Origin: an uncultured cyanobacterium
GTDB taxonomy: Bacteria; Cyanobacteriota; Cyanobacteriia; Cyanobacteriales; Nostocaceae
Assembly (NCBI GenBank): GCA_903848645.1
Contig: CAINGU010000041.1
Coordinates: 1 to 64,000, forward strand
Length of the DNA: 64,000 nucleotides
Direction of reading: 5' to 3'
The notes beneath the pieces were generated by a model. It did no database searches and was not told the origin of the DNA. It saw nothing but the letters and a program-made list of their open reading frames with translations. Position 1 is the stretch's first letter; each line of letters begins with the position of its first letter. Both the position numbers and the translations under genes were made by a program. Positions 1-9,731 of the stretch are shown here, in pieces.

Positions 1-329
1 ATCAAACTCTCCATTTTGGTTCGTCTGTTATAAGCTCTTTCTTAACCGTTTTTACAACCACGGTCAGGTTATTTTCTTTTTCTGACGCAGGGTACTTGTT
101 GTATTCTGGCTTTCAAACTATAATATTTTCAAGGTTCGGTGTGACTTTTGGCGGGGCGTTTGTTTCGCTTCGCTTCAGGCACTTATTTAATATATCGAAC
201 TTACTTTGCTTTGTCAACTACTTTTTTGAACTATTTTTTAGATTGTTTTTTATTCGTCTGAAAACTGCTCACTATGCTGGGTTTAGTCCACAATGGGTGA
301 AGAATTGTTGACTCAAGGAAGAGTAGATA
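1..329. other. Gene-free left edge and glyQ leader
   Basis: No convincing coding region is seen here; short open frames on both strands are T-rich and unlike known proteins. The last 15 bases hold a purine-rich AAGGAAGAG stretch about 7 bases before the GTG start of glyQ, which is the likely ribosome binding site. The stretch is probably an intergenic leader or promoter region. Confidence 0.5.
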
Positions 330-1208
330 GTGAATTTTCAGTCGGTAATAGCGATATTGCATGAGTTTTGGGGACAGCGTGGCTGCTTGATTGCCCAGCC
401 TTATGATATGGAAAAGGGCGCGGGTACTAAGAATCCTCATACTTTTTTAAGGGCTTTGGGTCCTGAACCTTGGGCTGTGGCTTATGTTGAACCTTGTCGT
501 CGTCCGACTGATGGACGTTACGGCGAAAATCCGAATCGGTTTCAGCATTATTATCAATATCAAGTTTTGATTAAGCCTTCACCTGATGATATTCAGGAAA
601 TTTATCTTGATTCTTTACGGGCGTTAGGGATTTGTCCTGAAGACCACGATATTCGGTTTGTGGAGGATAACTGGGAAGATGCTACTGTGGGGGCTTGGGG
701 TACTGGCTGGGAAGTTTGGTTGGATGGGATGGAAGTTACTCAATTTACATATTTCCAGCAATGTGGGGGTATTGATTGCCGTCCTGTATCTATTGAGATT
801 ACCTATGGTTTGGAGCGATTGGTAATGTATCTCCAGCAAGTGGAGGCAATTACTAAGATTCAGTGGACGGATAATCTTACTTATGGTGATGTTCATCTTC
901 AGGGTGAGATTGAACAGTGTACTTATAATTTTGAAGCGTCAAATCCTGAGATGTTGCTGACTTTGTTTGGTTTATATGAGCAGGAGGCTACTCAATTAAC
1001 TGAGCGAGGATTGGTTTTACCTAGTTTGGATTATGTGATTAAGTGTTCTCATGCTTTTAATTTGCTGGATGCTAGGGGGGTGATTTCGGTGACGGAACGG
1101 ACTCGCTATATTACTAGAATTCGGCATTTAGCGAGGACGGTGGCTCATTTATATGTTGAGCAAAGGGAAAAGTTGGGGTTTCCGTTGCTGAAAAATCCGG
1201 TTAGTTGA
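330..1208 (+). CDS. glyQ: Glycyl-tRNA synthetase alpha subunit
   Basis: Alpha subunit of the tetrameric (alpha2beta2) bacterial glycyl-tRNA synthetase, a class II enzyme that charges tRNA-Gly in the cytoplasm. The 292-aa protein has the usual family length and the typical N-terminus with an FWGQRGC segment, then a [10 protein letters not shown] stretch and an [17 protein letters not shown] class II motif region around residues 54-70. The AR..ISVTER tail is also characteristic. Translation starts at a GTG supported by an upstream AAGGAAGAG. The beta subunit (glyS) is not in this window, as is usual in cyanobacteria where the two genes are unlinked. Identification rests on clear whole-length family resemblance. 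Confidence 0.97.
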   Translation: MNFQSVIAILHEFWGQRGCLIAQPYDMEKGAGTKNPHTFLRALGPEPWAVAYVEPCRRPTDGRYGENPNRFQHYYQYQVLIKPSPDDIQEIYLDSLRALGICPEDHDIRFVEDNWEDATVGAWGTGWEVWLDGMEVTQFTYFQQCGGIDCRPVSIEITYGLERLVMYLQQVEAITKIQWTDNLTYGDVHLQGEIEQCTYNFEASNPEMLLTLFGLYEQEATQLTERGLVLPSLDYVIKCSHAFNLLDARGVISVTERTRYITRIRHLARTVAHLYVEQREKLGFPLLKNPVS

Positions 1209-1246
1209 ACAGTCTATTATTTGTCGCTAGGATGTAACAATACGGA

Positions 1247-1265
1247 GGGCGCAGGGCCTGCGCCC
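1247..1265. repeat. GGGCGCAGG-N-CCTGCGCCC palindrome, copy 1
   Basis: Perfect 9-bp arms around one base, followed by CCTAC. It is the first of five copies in the window (others at 16740, 19257, 28108 and 40302). It sits 40 bases after glyQ in the gap before comEC. Confidence 0.85.
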
Positions 1266-1388
1266 CTACGGATTTTGCGATTTGCTGATTGGATCTGGCT
1301 CAATTACGTATCGTTATGGTAATCGGTATATACAAGTTGGAAAATGCTGTTTTAGGGTTGAATTTGGGTATTTATTTGTAATGTTGTG

Positions 1389-1476
1389 ATTGCCAAAGCT
1401 GCTAAAGATGAATTATATCTTTCCCAAGCAGGTTAAATATTTATGCGGTATTCTCTGAACTGGGTGCTTTGGCAAT
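1389..1476. promoter_or_regulatory. Inverted repeat before comEC
   Basis: ATTGCCAAAGC (1389-1399) and GCTTTGGCAAT (1466-1476) are perfect 11-bp inverted arms. The second arm ends 11 bases before the comEC ATG. It could pair in the leader RNA or be a pair of operator half-sites. A similar TTGCCAA/TTGGCAA pair precedes the gene at 11495. Confidence 0.3.
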
Positions 1477-1487
1477 TATTTTGATTT

Positions 1488-3866
1488 ATGATGCAGACGA
1501 GTGGAATAATTATCTGTCTTAGTTATATTTTGGGTTTGCTGTTTACGGCAATTCCTTGGGGTGGTGTATGGATTTTACTATTGGGTGTGCTTGGTGCGGT
1601 GTTATTTCGCCGAATATATACTAATCTGCGGAAATTTGCTCTTAAAAAAGAAGGTGCTGTTGGCAAAACTAAGGCTGTTGCTCATAACTGGACGGGTACT
1701 CCCCATCCTAGAATATGGTTAATAGCTGGTGTGGTGGGTTTTTTGGCTACTGTTTATTTGCAATTCCGAGTTCCTCAACCGGGAATTAAGGATATTAGTC
1801 AGTTTGTGGCTGGAGATAATAGCAATTTTGAACAATTAGTTATTGTGCGGGGGTTGGTGGATAGTAATCCTCGGTTAACTCGTAGTCAGCGAGGACAATT
1901 TTGGTTAGCAGCGACTCAGTTAGAGGAGGTGAAAAATGATAGCGAAGCGCTGCTACAAGCTGGTCAAAAACCTGCGGGAATTCCCAAGGGGGTGACGGGT
2001 AAGTTATATGTAACTGTGCCACTCCTTCAATCTACTGGTTTATATCCTGGACAACAAATTGCGGTGACAGGATTTTTGTATAAACCCACAGCGGCTTCAA
2101 ATCCTGGTGGTTTTGATTTTCAGAAATATCTGCGACAGGAGGGAACTTTTGCGGGTTTAGTGGGAAGACAGATTAATATTCTCGATGATGAACATCCTTG
2201 GGGATGGTGGCAAATTCGTGAGAAAATTGGGCGCTCGCAAGCTCGTTTATTAGGTGTTCCTGAAGGTCCCCTTGTCAGTGCAATGGTGTTAGGTAGTAAA
2301 GCTGTTGATTTACCTTATGATATCCGCGATTTATTTGTCAAAGCTGGTTTGGCTCATGCTTTAGCTGCTTCTGGTTTTCAAACTTCTCTAATTTTGGGTG
2401 TAATTTTACAGCTAACAAAACGTGCAAATAAGTCCACGCAGATTACCCTGGGTGGCTTGGGATTAATTACTTTTTTGTTTTTATCAGGTTTTCAACCTGC
2501 GGTATTAAGAGCCGTAATTATGGGTTTTGCGGCTTTGGTAGGTTTGGCTTTGGAAAGAAATGTGAAGCAATTGGGATCTTTATTAATAGCCGCAACTTTA
2601 TTATTGTTGTTTAATCCTCTATGGATTTGGGATCTAGGTTTTCAACTGAGTTTTTTAGCAACACTGGGATTAATTGTGAGTGCATCTGCAATCACTCAAC
2701 GTTTAGATTGGCTACCACCTGCGATCGCTTCTTTAATATCTGTACCTCTAGCAGCGACAATTTGGACTTTACCACGATTGTTGGAGTTTTCTAGTGTCAT
2801 TCCCATTTATAGTGTGCCTTTAAATATTCTGACGACACCATTTATTTCTATTATTAGTATTGGGGGAATGATTAGTGGTTTGGTAAGTTTGATCTCTCCA
2901 AATTTAGGTGGCACTTTAGCCAGTTTTTTATATTATCCCACCCATTGGTTAATTCAAATGGTGGAATTTTTTGCTAATTTGCCAGGTAGCTTAGTGGCAG
3001 TTGGGAGTATATCAATTTGGCAAATGTTAACTATCTATATATTAATTATTTTAGTTTGGTTAGTCCGGTGGTGGCAAAAACGTTGGTGGTTTGCGGGTTT
3101 AGTTGCAGTTGGTTTGGTACTTATTCCCGTTTGGCATTCTGCTAATAATTTGGTGAGAATTACTTTGTTAGATACTAGAAATGAACCTGTTTTAGTAATT
3201 CAAGATCGGGGCAATATTGCGGTAATTAATAGTGGTAATGAAGGCACGGGTAGATTTACTATTTTACCATTTTTAAGACAGCAGGGGATAAATCAAATTA
3301 ATTGGGCGATCGCTAGTAAGTTTCCTGGTTATACCCATGATGCTTGGATGGAAATTATGCAAAGTTTACCAATTAAAAATTTGTATGAATACACTCCTAA
3401 GTTAGAAGATAATATTGGCACTCAATTACTGCAACAGCAACTTCAAAAACAGCAAGGAATTTATCAAAATCTAGCAGTTGGACAACCTATAATTAATCCC
3501 ACAATTACGGCACAATTAATTAATGACCAAGTACCGATTTTAAAATTACAAATTTTTAATCAAAACTGGTTATTAGTAGGAAATATTAAATCCCAACAAA
3601 TTAAAGAATTGATTAAAAGCGGGGATTTATCTTCTCCCCAAGTGTTATGGTGTCCATCAGAATCTTTACAGGATTTAGTTTTAGCACTCAAACCACAAAT
3701 AGCTATCGCTCCTGATAATAATCTAGATAGTAAAGTATTATCTTCTTTGAGTAAAGGAGAAACAAAACTTTTCTTTACTGGTAAAGATGGTGCGATTCAA
3801 TGGACACCTAATGGGGATTTTCAAACTTTCATCCAAACAACAGAAAATAAATCTTCGGTTTTATGA
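1488..3866 (+). CDS. comEC: ComEC/Rec2-family DNA uptake channel
   Basis: Inner-membrane channel of the natural-competence machinery that moves single-stranded DNA into the cytoplasm. The 792-aa protein starts with two membrane segments, then a DUF4131-like extracytoplasmic/OB region (about residues 75-240), the multi-spanning Competence domain (about 255-510, with the HALAASGFQ motif) and a C-terminal beta-lactamase-like domain (about 565-790). The C-terminal domain lacks the HxHxDH zinc motif: at the expected place it reads ASKFPGYTHDAW, and the usual ID.G reads INSGN, so it is probably not a working nuclease. A short stretch at 1937-1964 resembles an interspersed repeat. Gene identity is solid; transport activity is inferred from the family. 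Confidence 0.9.
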   Translation: MMQTSGIIICLSYILGLLFTAIPWGGVWILLLGVLGAVLFRRIYTNLRKFALKKEGAVGKTKAVAHNWTGTPHPRIWLIAGVVGFLATVYLQFRVPQPGIKDISQFVAGDNSNFEQLVIVRGLVDSNPRLTRSQRGQFWLAATQLEEVKNDSEALLQAGQKPAGIPKGVTGKLYVTVPLLQSTGLYPGQQIAVTGFLYKPTAASNPGGFDFQKYLRQEGTFAGLVGRQINILDDEHPWGWWQIREKIGRSQARLLGVPEGPLVSAMVLGSKAVDLPYDIRDLFVKAGLAHALAASGFQTSLILGVILQLTKRANKSTQITLGGLGLITFLFLSGFQPAVLRAVIMGFAALVGLALERNVKQLGSLLIAATLLLLFNPLWIWDLGFQLSFLATLGLIVSASAITQRLDWLPPAIASLISVPLAATIWTLPRLLEFSSVIPIYSVPLNILTTPFISIISIGGMISGLVSLISPNLGGTLASFLYYPTHWLIQMVEFFANLPGSLVAVGSISIWQMLTIYILIILVWLVRWWQKRWWFAGLVAVGLVLIPVWHSANNLVRITLLDTRNEPVLVIQDRGNIAVINSGNEGTGRFTILPFLRQQGINQINWAIASKFPGYTHDAWMEIMQSLPIKNLYEYTPKLEDNIGTQLLQQQLQKQQGIYQNLAVGQPIINPTITAQLINDQVPILKLQIFNQNWLLVGNIKSQQIKELIKSGDLSSPQVLWCPSESLQDLVLALKPQIAIAPDNNLDSKVLSSLSKGETKLFFTGKDGAIQWTPNGDFQTFIQTTENKSSVL
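1937..1964. repeat. Repeat-like segment inside comEC
   Basis: The stretch GATAGCGAAGCGCTGCTACA and the bases after it closely match 22735-22758 (GATAGCGAAGCACTGCTGCA), a non-coding position. In comEC it is read in frame as NDSEALLQAGQ. It may be an interspersed repeat absorbed into the coding sequence. Confidence 0.4.
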
Positions 3867-3894
3867 GGTTTCCACAAAATAAATAGTAAAAAAA

Positions 3895-3924
3895 TGTAGA
3901 AACGTTTCATGTAACGTCTCTACA
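3895..3924. terminator. Hairpin between convergent comEC and tspO
   Basis: TGTAGA-A-ACGTT, a six-base loop, then AACGT-C-TCTACA. The stem has 11 pairs and one mismatch, and there is an A-run before it. It lies between two gene ends and would serve as a terminator, best for the minus strand because the A-run becomes a T-run there. Confidence 0.55.
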
Positions 3925-3949
3925 AGGGGTTTAGAAAAAGCATATTGCT

Positions 3950-4423
3950 TTAAGCATCTTGAGGATTAAGACGACTCATTTGCCATGTGGTGTATGTGCC
4001 TATGGGACTCCATAGTAAGTAAGGTAATAATAGTAATGCTGCCCCAGGGGAGACTGATAAGACTGCCAATGTGATTAACAGACAAATCAGTAATCCTGTA
4101 CCACCGAGGATTGTACCAACGATCAGACTACGAAAATGTAACATTACAGGGCTGTAAGCGATGGTAAATATCTCTAGTAGTAGGTATAAACCCATCATTA
4201 AGCGAGTTATTTCAGTATTTGGACTGTGTTCCCAAATGATATAAGCTGACCAAGCACCACAGATAAATATTACAGTCCAAATCAGGGGAATTGCTGATTC
4301 AAAGGTTAACCATTTAGGTCTTTGTAAATGCCGAAACCATTGACTCTGGTTCGGTGTAATCCAGTTGCCAGCGAAGCCTACGAAAAATGCTATACTGCCA
4401 ATTATCATCCAAGATTTAATCAT
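3950..4423 (-). CDS. tspO: TspO/MBR family tryptophan-rich sensory protein
   Basis: Small integral membrane protein of the TspO/translocator family, which binds tetrapyrroles and affects porphyrin or stress signalling. From the chosen ATG it has 157 aa, the usual size, with five predicted hydrophobic spans and the family's Trp-rich first half (WFRHLQRPKW, then IPLIWTVIFICGAWSAYIIW). The start at 4423 is preferred over a longer frame to 4477 because AAGGAAG lies just upstream and the next residues (MIKSWMIIGSIAFF) form the first membrane helix. It is convergent with comEC and lies 28 bases upstream of the era stop on the same strand. Ligand and role here are not shown. Confidence 0.88.
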   Translation of the reverse strand: MIKSWMIIGSIAFFVGFAGNWITPNQSQWFRHLQRPKWLTFESAIPLIWTVIFICGAWSAYIIWEHSPNTEITRLMMGLYLLLEIFTIAYSPVMLHFRSLIVGTILGGTGLLICLLITLAVLSVSPGAALLLLPYLLWSPIGTYTTWQMSRLNPQDA

Positions 4424-4505
4424 AACTTCCTTGGTGCTGACTTTGTGAAAGTCTGACGCAATGATATTACAATACAATATCCAGTTTATGGTAATTCGTC
4501 ATTAC

Positions 4506-5480
4506 CTATTCTTCGATCCGATAACCCAGTTCTGCTAACCGCACCCGTGAATGTCGCCATTTGGGTTGGACTTTGACAAATAATTCTAGATAAACTTTCC
4601 CAGCAATGAGCTTTTGAATTTGTTGCCTAGCTTCACTACCAACTGATTTTAGCATTGTCCCCCCTTTACCAATGAGAATCCCTTTTTGAGAATCTCTCTC
4701 AACATGGATTGTGGCGAGAACACGGGTAATTTTTGGGCTTTCTTCGACTAAATCAATGGCGATCGCTACGGAATGGGGAACTTCTTGACGGGTTAATAAT
4801 AATATTTGTTCTCGAATCAATTCACCCATAATAAATCGTTCTGGTTGGTCTGTGATTAAATCTGGGGGATAATAAAATGGTCCTGGTTCGAGATGACTAA
4901 TTAATATATCTTGGAGTTGCGATAATTCTGCCCCGGTTTTAGCGGAAAATTTCACACTTTGCCATTGATAACTATTAGCTAATTCCAGATAACTTTCATC
5001 TATTTTTTGAGCATCTTCTGGTTGTTGATCAATTTTATTGATTCCGAGAATTACAGGTGTTTGACTATTAATTAGTAATTCCGCAACATAGCGATCGCCT
5101 GGTCCACAAGCTACCGTGCCATCAACTACAAATAATATCACATCTACCGAGTCAATGGCAATTTTCGCATTTTTTACCAGGACTTCTCCTAATTGATGAT
5201 GGGGTTTGTGAATACCGGGTGTATCTACAAAAATTAACTGGGCTGTTTCTGTAGTTAAAATCCCTTTTAGACGATTCCGAGTAGTTTGAGATACTGGGGA
5301 AGTAATGGCTATTTTTTGCCCAACTAATTCATTCATCAAAGTGGATTTACCCACATTAGGACGGCCGATAATGCCGATAAAACCTGATTTAAATCCCGCA
5401 GGGGCTTGGGGAATCATTACCCCACCAAAATCAGTAAAAATATTATTATCAATATTAGAGACTTGTGATTCTACTTGCAT
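4506..5480 (-). CDS. era: GTPase Era (16S rRNA maturation)
   Basis: GTP-binding protein that chaperones the 3' end of 16S rRNA during 30S assembly. It has the G1 loop GRPNVGKS (about residue 39), the G3 DTPG and the G4 NKID. The C-terminal KH domain holds GKGGTMLKSVG and ends near VQPKWRHS. At 324 aa it has about 20 extra N-terminal residues compared with typical Era. An alternative ATG at 5417 (MIPQAPAGFKSG) would remove most of this extension and is preceded by GGTGGGG, so the true start is uncertain. tspO follows on the same strand after a short gap. Confidence 0.95.
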   Translation of the reverse strand: MQVESQVSNIDNNIFTDFGGVMIPQAPAGFKSGFIGIIGRPNVGKSTLMNELVGQKIAITSPVSQTTRNRLKGILTTETAQLIFVDTPGIHKPHHQLGEVLVKNAKIAIDSVDVILFVVDGTVACGPGDRYVAELLINSQTPVILGINKIDQQPEDAQKIDESYLELANSYQWQSVKFSAKTGAELSQLQDILISHLEPGPFYYPPDLITDQPERFIMGELIREQILLLTRQEVPHSVAIAIDLVEESPKITRVLATIHVERDSQKGILIGKGGTMLKSVGSEARQQIQKLIAGKVYLELFVKVQPKWRHSRVRLAELGYRIEE

Positions 5481-5675
5481 TGTTTACAGTTATGATTAAT
5501 AGATGATTTTGACTTTAATGGAAATTCTCTTTAAGACTAAGGATCGAGATACATTAATTATTGCATATTTATGGAAATGATAAAAAAGGACAAAGCAAAA
5601 TTCTACTATCCTTTCTGGCACAAATAGCAAACCATAATTATATTAAGTACAGTGTCTTTATCTAGCTCACTGACT

Positions 5676-7043
5676 ATGACCATAGCATCAACCGCAGTAA
5701 ATCCTTATTTAGAAGGCAACTTTGCCCCTATAAACACAGAAGTCAGCACTAATAACTTGGAAGTAATTGGACAAATCCCTCCAGAATTATCAGGGATGTT
5801 TGTCCGTAATGGACCCAACCCCCAATGGAGTCCCATTGGTCAGTATCACTGGTTTGATGGTGATGGAATGTTACATGGTGTACAAATTAACGACGGTAAA
5901 GCCACTTATCACAATCGCTATGTGAGAACTAGGGGATGGAATATTGAACATGAAGCTGGTAAAGCTGTGTGGAGTGGACTTTTAGAACCACCGCAAATAG
6001 ACAACCCCCACGGACCTGGGAAAAATACCGCTAATACAGCCCTTGTATGGCATAATCAACAGCTTTTAGCACTATGGGAAGGAGGTGCGCCCCATCACAT
6101 CAACACTGCTGACTTAGCGACTATTGGAGAATACACCTATAATGATAAACTAATTTCCGCCTTTACCGCCCATCCCAAGGTAGATCCAGTCACAGGGGAA
6201 ATGATGTTTTTTGGTTACGGTTTTAGACCACCTTATCTACAATATGGCGTAGTTTCAGCCCAAGGTGAGTTATTACGAACAGTACCCATAGATATACCAA
6301 TGGCGGTGATGATGCACGATTTCGCCATTACGGAAAATTATACCATTTTCATGGATTTACCTCTGACATTTAGTGTGGAAAGAATGCAGCGGGGAGAACC
6401 AATGTTGATGTTTGAGAGCGATCGCCCCAGTCGCTTTGGTATAATGCCTCGTCATGGTGACAACGGCAATATTCGCTGGTTTGAATGTCCTCCTTGCTAC
6501 GTCTTCCACACCCTCAATGCTTATGAAGCGGGAGACGAAGTGATTCTTATCGCTTGTCGGATGAATTCTACTAGTGTCCTGATGGCTGAAAATCCTCTGG
6601 AAGACACGCCTTTTTTACACCGTTGGCGTTTTAACCTTAGCACAGGTGCAGTTACAGAAGAAAGAATAGATGATGTACCTGGAGAATTTCCCCGTGTCAA
6701 CGAAAACTTATTAGGAAGAAAAACCCAATATGGCTATGTAGGAAAAATGGCACATAGTCAAAATCCATTATTTGATGGTGTAATCAAATACGATTTTGAA
6801 AATGGTAAATCCCAAACCCATGAATTTGGTAAAAATCGTTATGGTGGAGAAGCAGTATTTGCACCATGTCCTAATGCTACTGCTGAAGATGAAGGATGGT
6901 TGGTAACATTTGTTTATGATGAAAATTCCCAAACATCAGAACTCGTAATTATCAATGCTCAAGAAATTACCAGCGAACCTATAGCGCGCGTAATGATTCC
7001 TCAACGTGTACCTTATGGATTTCACGGTATTTGGATTTCCTAA
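5676..7043 (+). CDS. Carotenoid oxygenase (RPE65/CCD family)
   Basis: Non-heme Fe(II) dioxygenase of the carotenoid-cleavage family, cutting a double bond in carotenoids or apocarotenoids to give aldehydes. The four iron-ligating histidines are visible: FTAHPKVDP, MMHDFAITENY, FHTLNAYE and the final VPYGFHGIW. The FVRNGPNPQW motif near the N-terminus is also typical of the family. About 455 aa is normal length. An in-frame GTG at 5652 would add eight residues; the ATG at 5676 was chosen because the extra residues are low-complexity and neither start has a clear Shine-Dalgarno. A strong terminator follows at 7139. Substrate and cleavage position cannot be read from sequence. Confidence 0.92.
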   Translation: MTIASTAVNPYLEGNFAPINTEVSTNNLEVIGQIPPELSGMFVRNGPNPQWSPIGQYHWFDGDGMLHGVQINDGKATYHNRYVRTRGWNIEHEAGKAVWSGLLEPPQIDNPHGPGKNTANTALVWHNQQLLALWEGGAPHHINTADLATIGEYTYNDKLISAFTAHPKVDPVTGEMMFFGYGFRPPYLQYGVVSAQGELLRTVPIDIPMAVMMHDFAITENYTIFMDLPLTFSVERMQRGEPMLMFESDRPSRFGIMPRHGDNGNIRWFECPPCYVFHTLNAYEAGDEVILIACRMNSTSVLMAENPLEDTPFLHRWRFNLSTGAVTEERIDDVPGEFPRVNENLLGRKTQYGYVGKMAHSQNPLFDGVIKYDFENGKSQTHEFGKNRYGGEAVFAPCPNATAEDEGWLVTFVYDENSQTSELVIINAQEITSEPIARVMIPQRVPYGFHGIWIS

Positions 7044-7138
7044 TTCAGTAGCGACTGTCTTGATTGTCACTATTGTGAAATTTACATCAAATCACTGATC
7101 AAAAAGCAAAATCCCAACTCTTCTCCTTCCTTTTCAGT

Positions 7139-7160
7139 CCCGGTTTTCACCGGGTTTTTT
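7139..7160 (+). terminator. Rho-independent terminator after carotenoid oxygenase
   Basis: CCCGGT, loop TTTC, ACCGGG, followed by six T. This is a canonical intrinsic terminator about 95 bases after the stop. Confidence 0.88.
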
Positions 7161-7257
7161 ATGCTGAATATGAGTAAAAAATATTACTAATTGCTGTGAA
7201 TGCTGTAAACAGTGGAAGACCCATTTATAAAAGTAGATACTCCTCAAGAGAGTAAGT

Positions 7258-7288
7258 TTGATTGTATTAGTAATGATATAACTATAAT
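7258..7288 (+). promoter_or_regulatory. Possible promoter of sucrose-phosphate synthase
   Basis: A perfect TATAAT (7283-7288) lies 51 bases before the GTG start. The closest -35-like element is TTGATT (7258-7263) with a long 19-base spacer, so the -35 assignment is weak. Confidence 0.35.
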
Positions 7289-7339
7289 AAATCAGGCAAA
7301 AATGTTTGATTTATTGCCAATTATGGAGGAATCAGCACT

Positions 7340-9526
7340 GTGTCAAACAACTCAGGGTTGTACATTTTGCTCGTCAGTGTTCATGGTTTAATTCGTGGTC
7401 ATAATCTAGAGTTAGGTAGAGATGCTGACACTGGTGGACAAACAAAATATGCAGTTGAACTTGCTTGCACATTGGCTAAAAATCCCCAAGTAGAAAGGGT
7501 TGACCTAGTAACGCGGTTGGTAAATGACCCAAAAGTTAGTCCTGACTATGCTCAACCAGTGGAAATTCTTGCAGATAAAGCCCAAATTATTCGCATTGCC
7601 TGTGGTCCCAAACGCTACCTCCGCAAAGAAGTTCTCTGGCCACATTTAGATACCTTTGCAGACGAATTACTCAGACATATTCGCAAAGTTGGCAAAATTC
7701 CCCATATTATTCATACACATTACGCCGATGCCGGATACGTAGGTTCTAGAGTTGCCGGGTGGTTAGGAATACCCCTAGTACATACAGGTCACTCCCTGGG
7801 ACGCATCAAACAACAAAGATTATTAGAACATGGGACTAAACAGAAAACCATAGAAGAAAATTTTCATATTAGTACCAGAATAGAAGCCGAAGAAATCACC
7901 CTGGGTAGTGCAGCCTTAGTCATAGCCAGCACTCATCAAGAAGTTGAAGAGCAGTATAGCGTTTACGATCACTATCAACCAGAACGCATGGTAGTCATCC
8001 CTCCAGGAGTTATCTTAGAGCGTTTTTACCCAGCCCCAGATAATTGGCAAAACCCACCTATTCAAGAGGAATTAGCAAAATTTCTCCAAGACCTGCAAAA
8101 GCCCATAATTATGGCGATTTCCCGCCCAGCTATGCGGAAAAATGTCAGTAGTCTCATTAAAGCTTATGGAGAAGATCCCAAACTGCGCCAATTAGCCAAC
8201 CTGGTACTAATACTAGGAAAGCGGGAAGACATCCTGACTATGGAATCCGGTCCGCGTCAGGTATTTATGGAGATATTACAATTAATAGATCGCTACGATT
8301 TGTATGGTCATATTGCTTATCCTAAACACCATAATGCGGATGATGTGCCAGATTTATATCGGTTAACAGCAAAAACACAAGGAGTATTTATTAACCCAGC
8401 CCTGACCGAGCCATTTGGACTAACATTAATAGAGGCTAGTGCCTGTGGTGTCCCCATAATTGCCACTGCTGATGGTGGTCCTAGAGATATTCTAGCGGCT
8501 TGTCAGAATGGATTATTGATTGATCCTTTAAATATTCAAGATATCCAAAATGCTTTGCGAATATCTCTCACTAATCAAGAACAATGGCAACAATGGTCTA
8601 AAAATGGACTGATCAATGTTTGCCAACATTTCTCTTGGGATAGTCACGTAGAGCATTATTTAGCACAAGTCCGCCGATTATTGCCCCAAAAACGCATTCA
8701 ATCTCTGTTGAGTCCCCTAGACAAATCTCCCGCAGATCAACATCCCGACTGGAATGTACCCAAAACCAATCACCTACCAACAGCAGATCGGTTTCTGGTG
8801 TGTGAAATTGATAATACCCTCTTAGGTGATCAAGAAGCTTTAGAAAAGTTAATTCAGAGAATTCGTAATGAAGGTAATACAACTGGAGTTGGTATTGCTA
8901 CAGGTCGCAGTCTCAAAAGTACCTTAAGTATGTTAGAAGAATGGCGCTTCCCCATGCCAGATTTATTGATTACATCAGCAGGAAGTTCTATTTACTATGG
9001 TCCGCAGATAGTCACAGATACAAGTTGGCAAAGACACATTGCCTATAATTGGCGACGCTCAGAAATTCGCAAAGTTATGCAGGATATACCGGGGGTGGAA
9101 TTGCAACCTCCTGATGCTCAAGGCAAATTTAAGATCAGCTATTTTGTTGATGAGGCAAAATCACCTAGTTTTCGAGAAATTATCCGTCGTCTGCGTCAAA
9201 ATCACCTCCATGTCAAAGGAGTTTACAGCCATAATATGTATCTAGATTTAGTGCCTATCCGCGCTTCCAAAGGAGATGCTATTCGTTATGCAGCTTTAAA
9301 ATGGGGTTTACCAGTTCACCGCTTCTTAGTCGCTGGGGCTTCAGGTAATGATGAATCAATGTTAGCGGGTAATACTCTAGCGGTTGTGGTGGGAAATCAC
9401 AGCCAAGAAATTGAAAAGCTGCGCGGCTTACCACAGATTTACTTTGCCCAAGGAAATTATGCTTGGGGTATCTTAGAAGCATTAGATCATTATGACTTTT
9501 TCGGTAACTTGTGTCCAACACCATAA
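7340..9526 (+). CDS. spsA: Sucrose-phosphate synthase with inactive-looking phosphatase domain
   Basis: Makes sucrose-6-phosphate from a nucleotide-glucose and fructose-6-phosphate; sucrose is a compatible solute and the carbon carrier to heterocysts. The 728-aa protein has an N-terminal glycosyltransferase-B part (residues 1-460: HGLIRGHNLELGRDADTGGQTKY, and the TEPFGLTLIEASACG E-x7-E motif) and a C-terminal HAD phosphatase-like part (about 485-725). In the latter, the catalytic DxDxT reads E489-I-D-N-T and the later GDSGND reads G-A667-S-G-N-D, so two acidic catalytic residues are changed and the domain is probably structural or regulatory. The lysine-containing RASKGDAI is kept. Start is GTG with GGAGGA nine bases upstream. 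A separate phosphatase gene should exist outside this window. Confidence 0.94.
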   Translation: MSNNSGLYILLVSVHGLIRGHNLELGRDADTGGQTKYAVELACTLAKNPQVERVDLVTRLVNDPKVSPDYAQPVEILADKAQIIRIACGPKRYLRKEVLWPHLDTFADELLRHIRKVGKIPHIIHTHYADAGYVGSRVAGWLGIPLVHTGHSLGRIKQQRLLEHGTKQKTIEENFHISTRIEAEEITLGSAALVIASTHQEVEEQYSVYDHYQPERMVVIPPGVILERFYPAPDNWQNPPIQEELAKFLQDLQKPIIMAISRPAMRKNVSSLIKAYGEDPKLRQLANLVLILGKREDILTMESGPRQVFMEILQLIDRYDLYGHIAYPKHHNADDVPDLYRLTAKTQGVFINPALTEPFGLTLIEASACGVPIIATADGGPRDILAACQNGLLIDPLNIQDIQNALRISLTNQEQWQQWSKNGLINVCQHFSWDSHVEHYLAQVRRLLPQKRIQSLLSPLDKSPADQHPDWNVPKTNHLPTADRFLVCEIDNTLLGDQEALEKLIQRIRNEGNTTGVGIATGRSLKSTLSMLEEWRFPMPDLLITSAGSSIYYGPQIVTDTSWQRHIAYNWRRSEIRKVMQDIPGVELQPPDAQGKFKISYFVDEAKSPSFREIIRRLRQNHLHVKGVYSHNMYLDLVPIRASKGDAIRYAALKWGLPVHRFLVAGASGNDESMLAGNTLAVVVGNHSQEIEKLRGLPQIYFAQGNYAWGILEALDHYDFFGNLCPTP

Positions 9527-9697
9527 CTTTTGAAGTTGTAATACAAAGAAATTCTCTGTCAAACTGCTCAAAATGAGGAAATCCATGAATTAATCCATCT
9601 TCATCTGCGTTTATCTGCGGTCAATAATTCTTGAAATCTGATTAATTTGTATTACACAGGTTTTTTGAGAAAATAAAATTTTACATAGCAATTCACT

Positions 9698-9722
9698 ATA
9701 AAATCTAAAATTTAAAATCGAA
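9698..9722. repeat. Short 7-bp-period repeat before malic enzyme
   Basis: AAATCTA-AAATTTA-AAATCGA is three degenerate heptamer units ending about 10 bases before the ATG. It is the same unit as the array at 12265. Confidence 0.55.
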
Positions 9723-9731
9723 ATTAGCACA

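Noticed and set aside
96-311. 71-codon frame at the left edge
   Set aside because: Phe-rich translation of T-rich DNA with no ribosome site and no family match.
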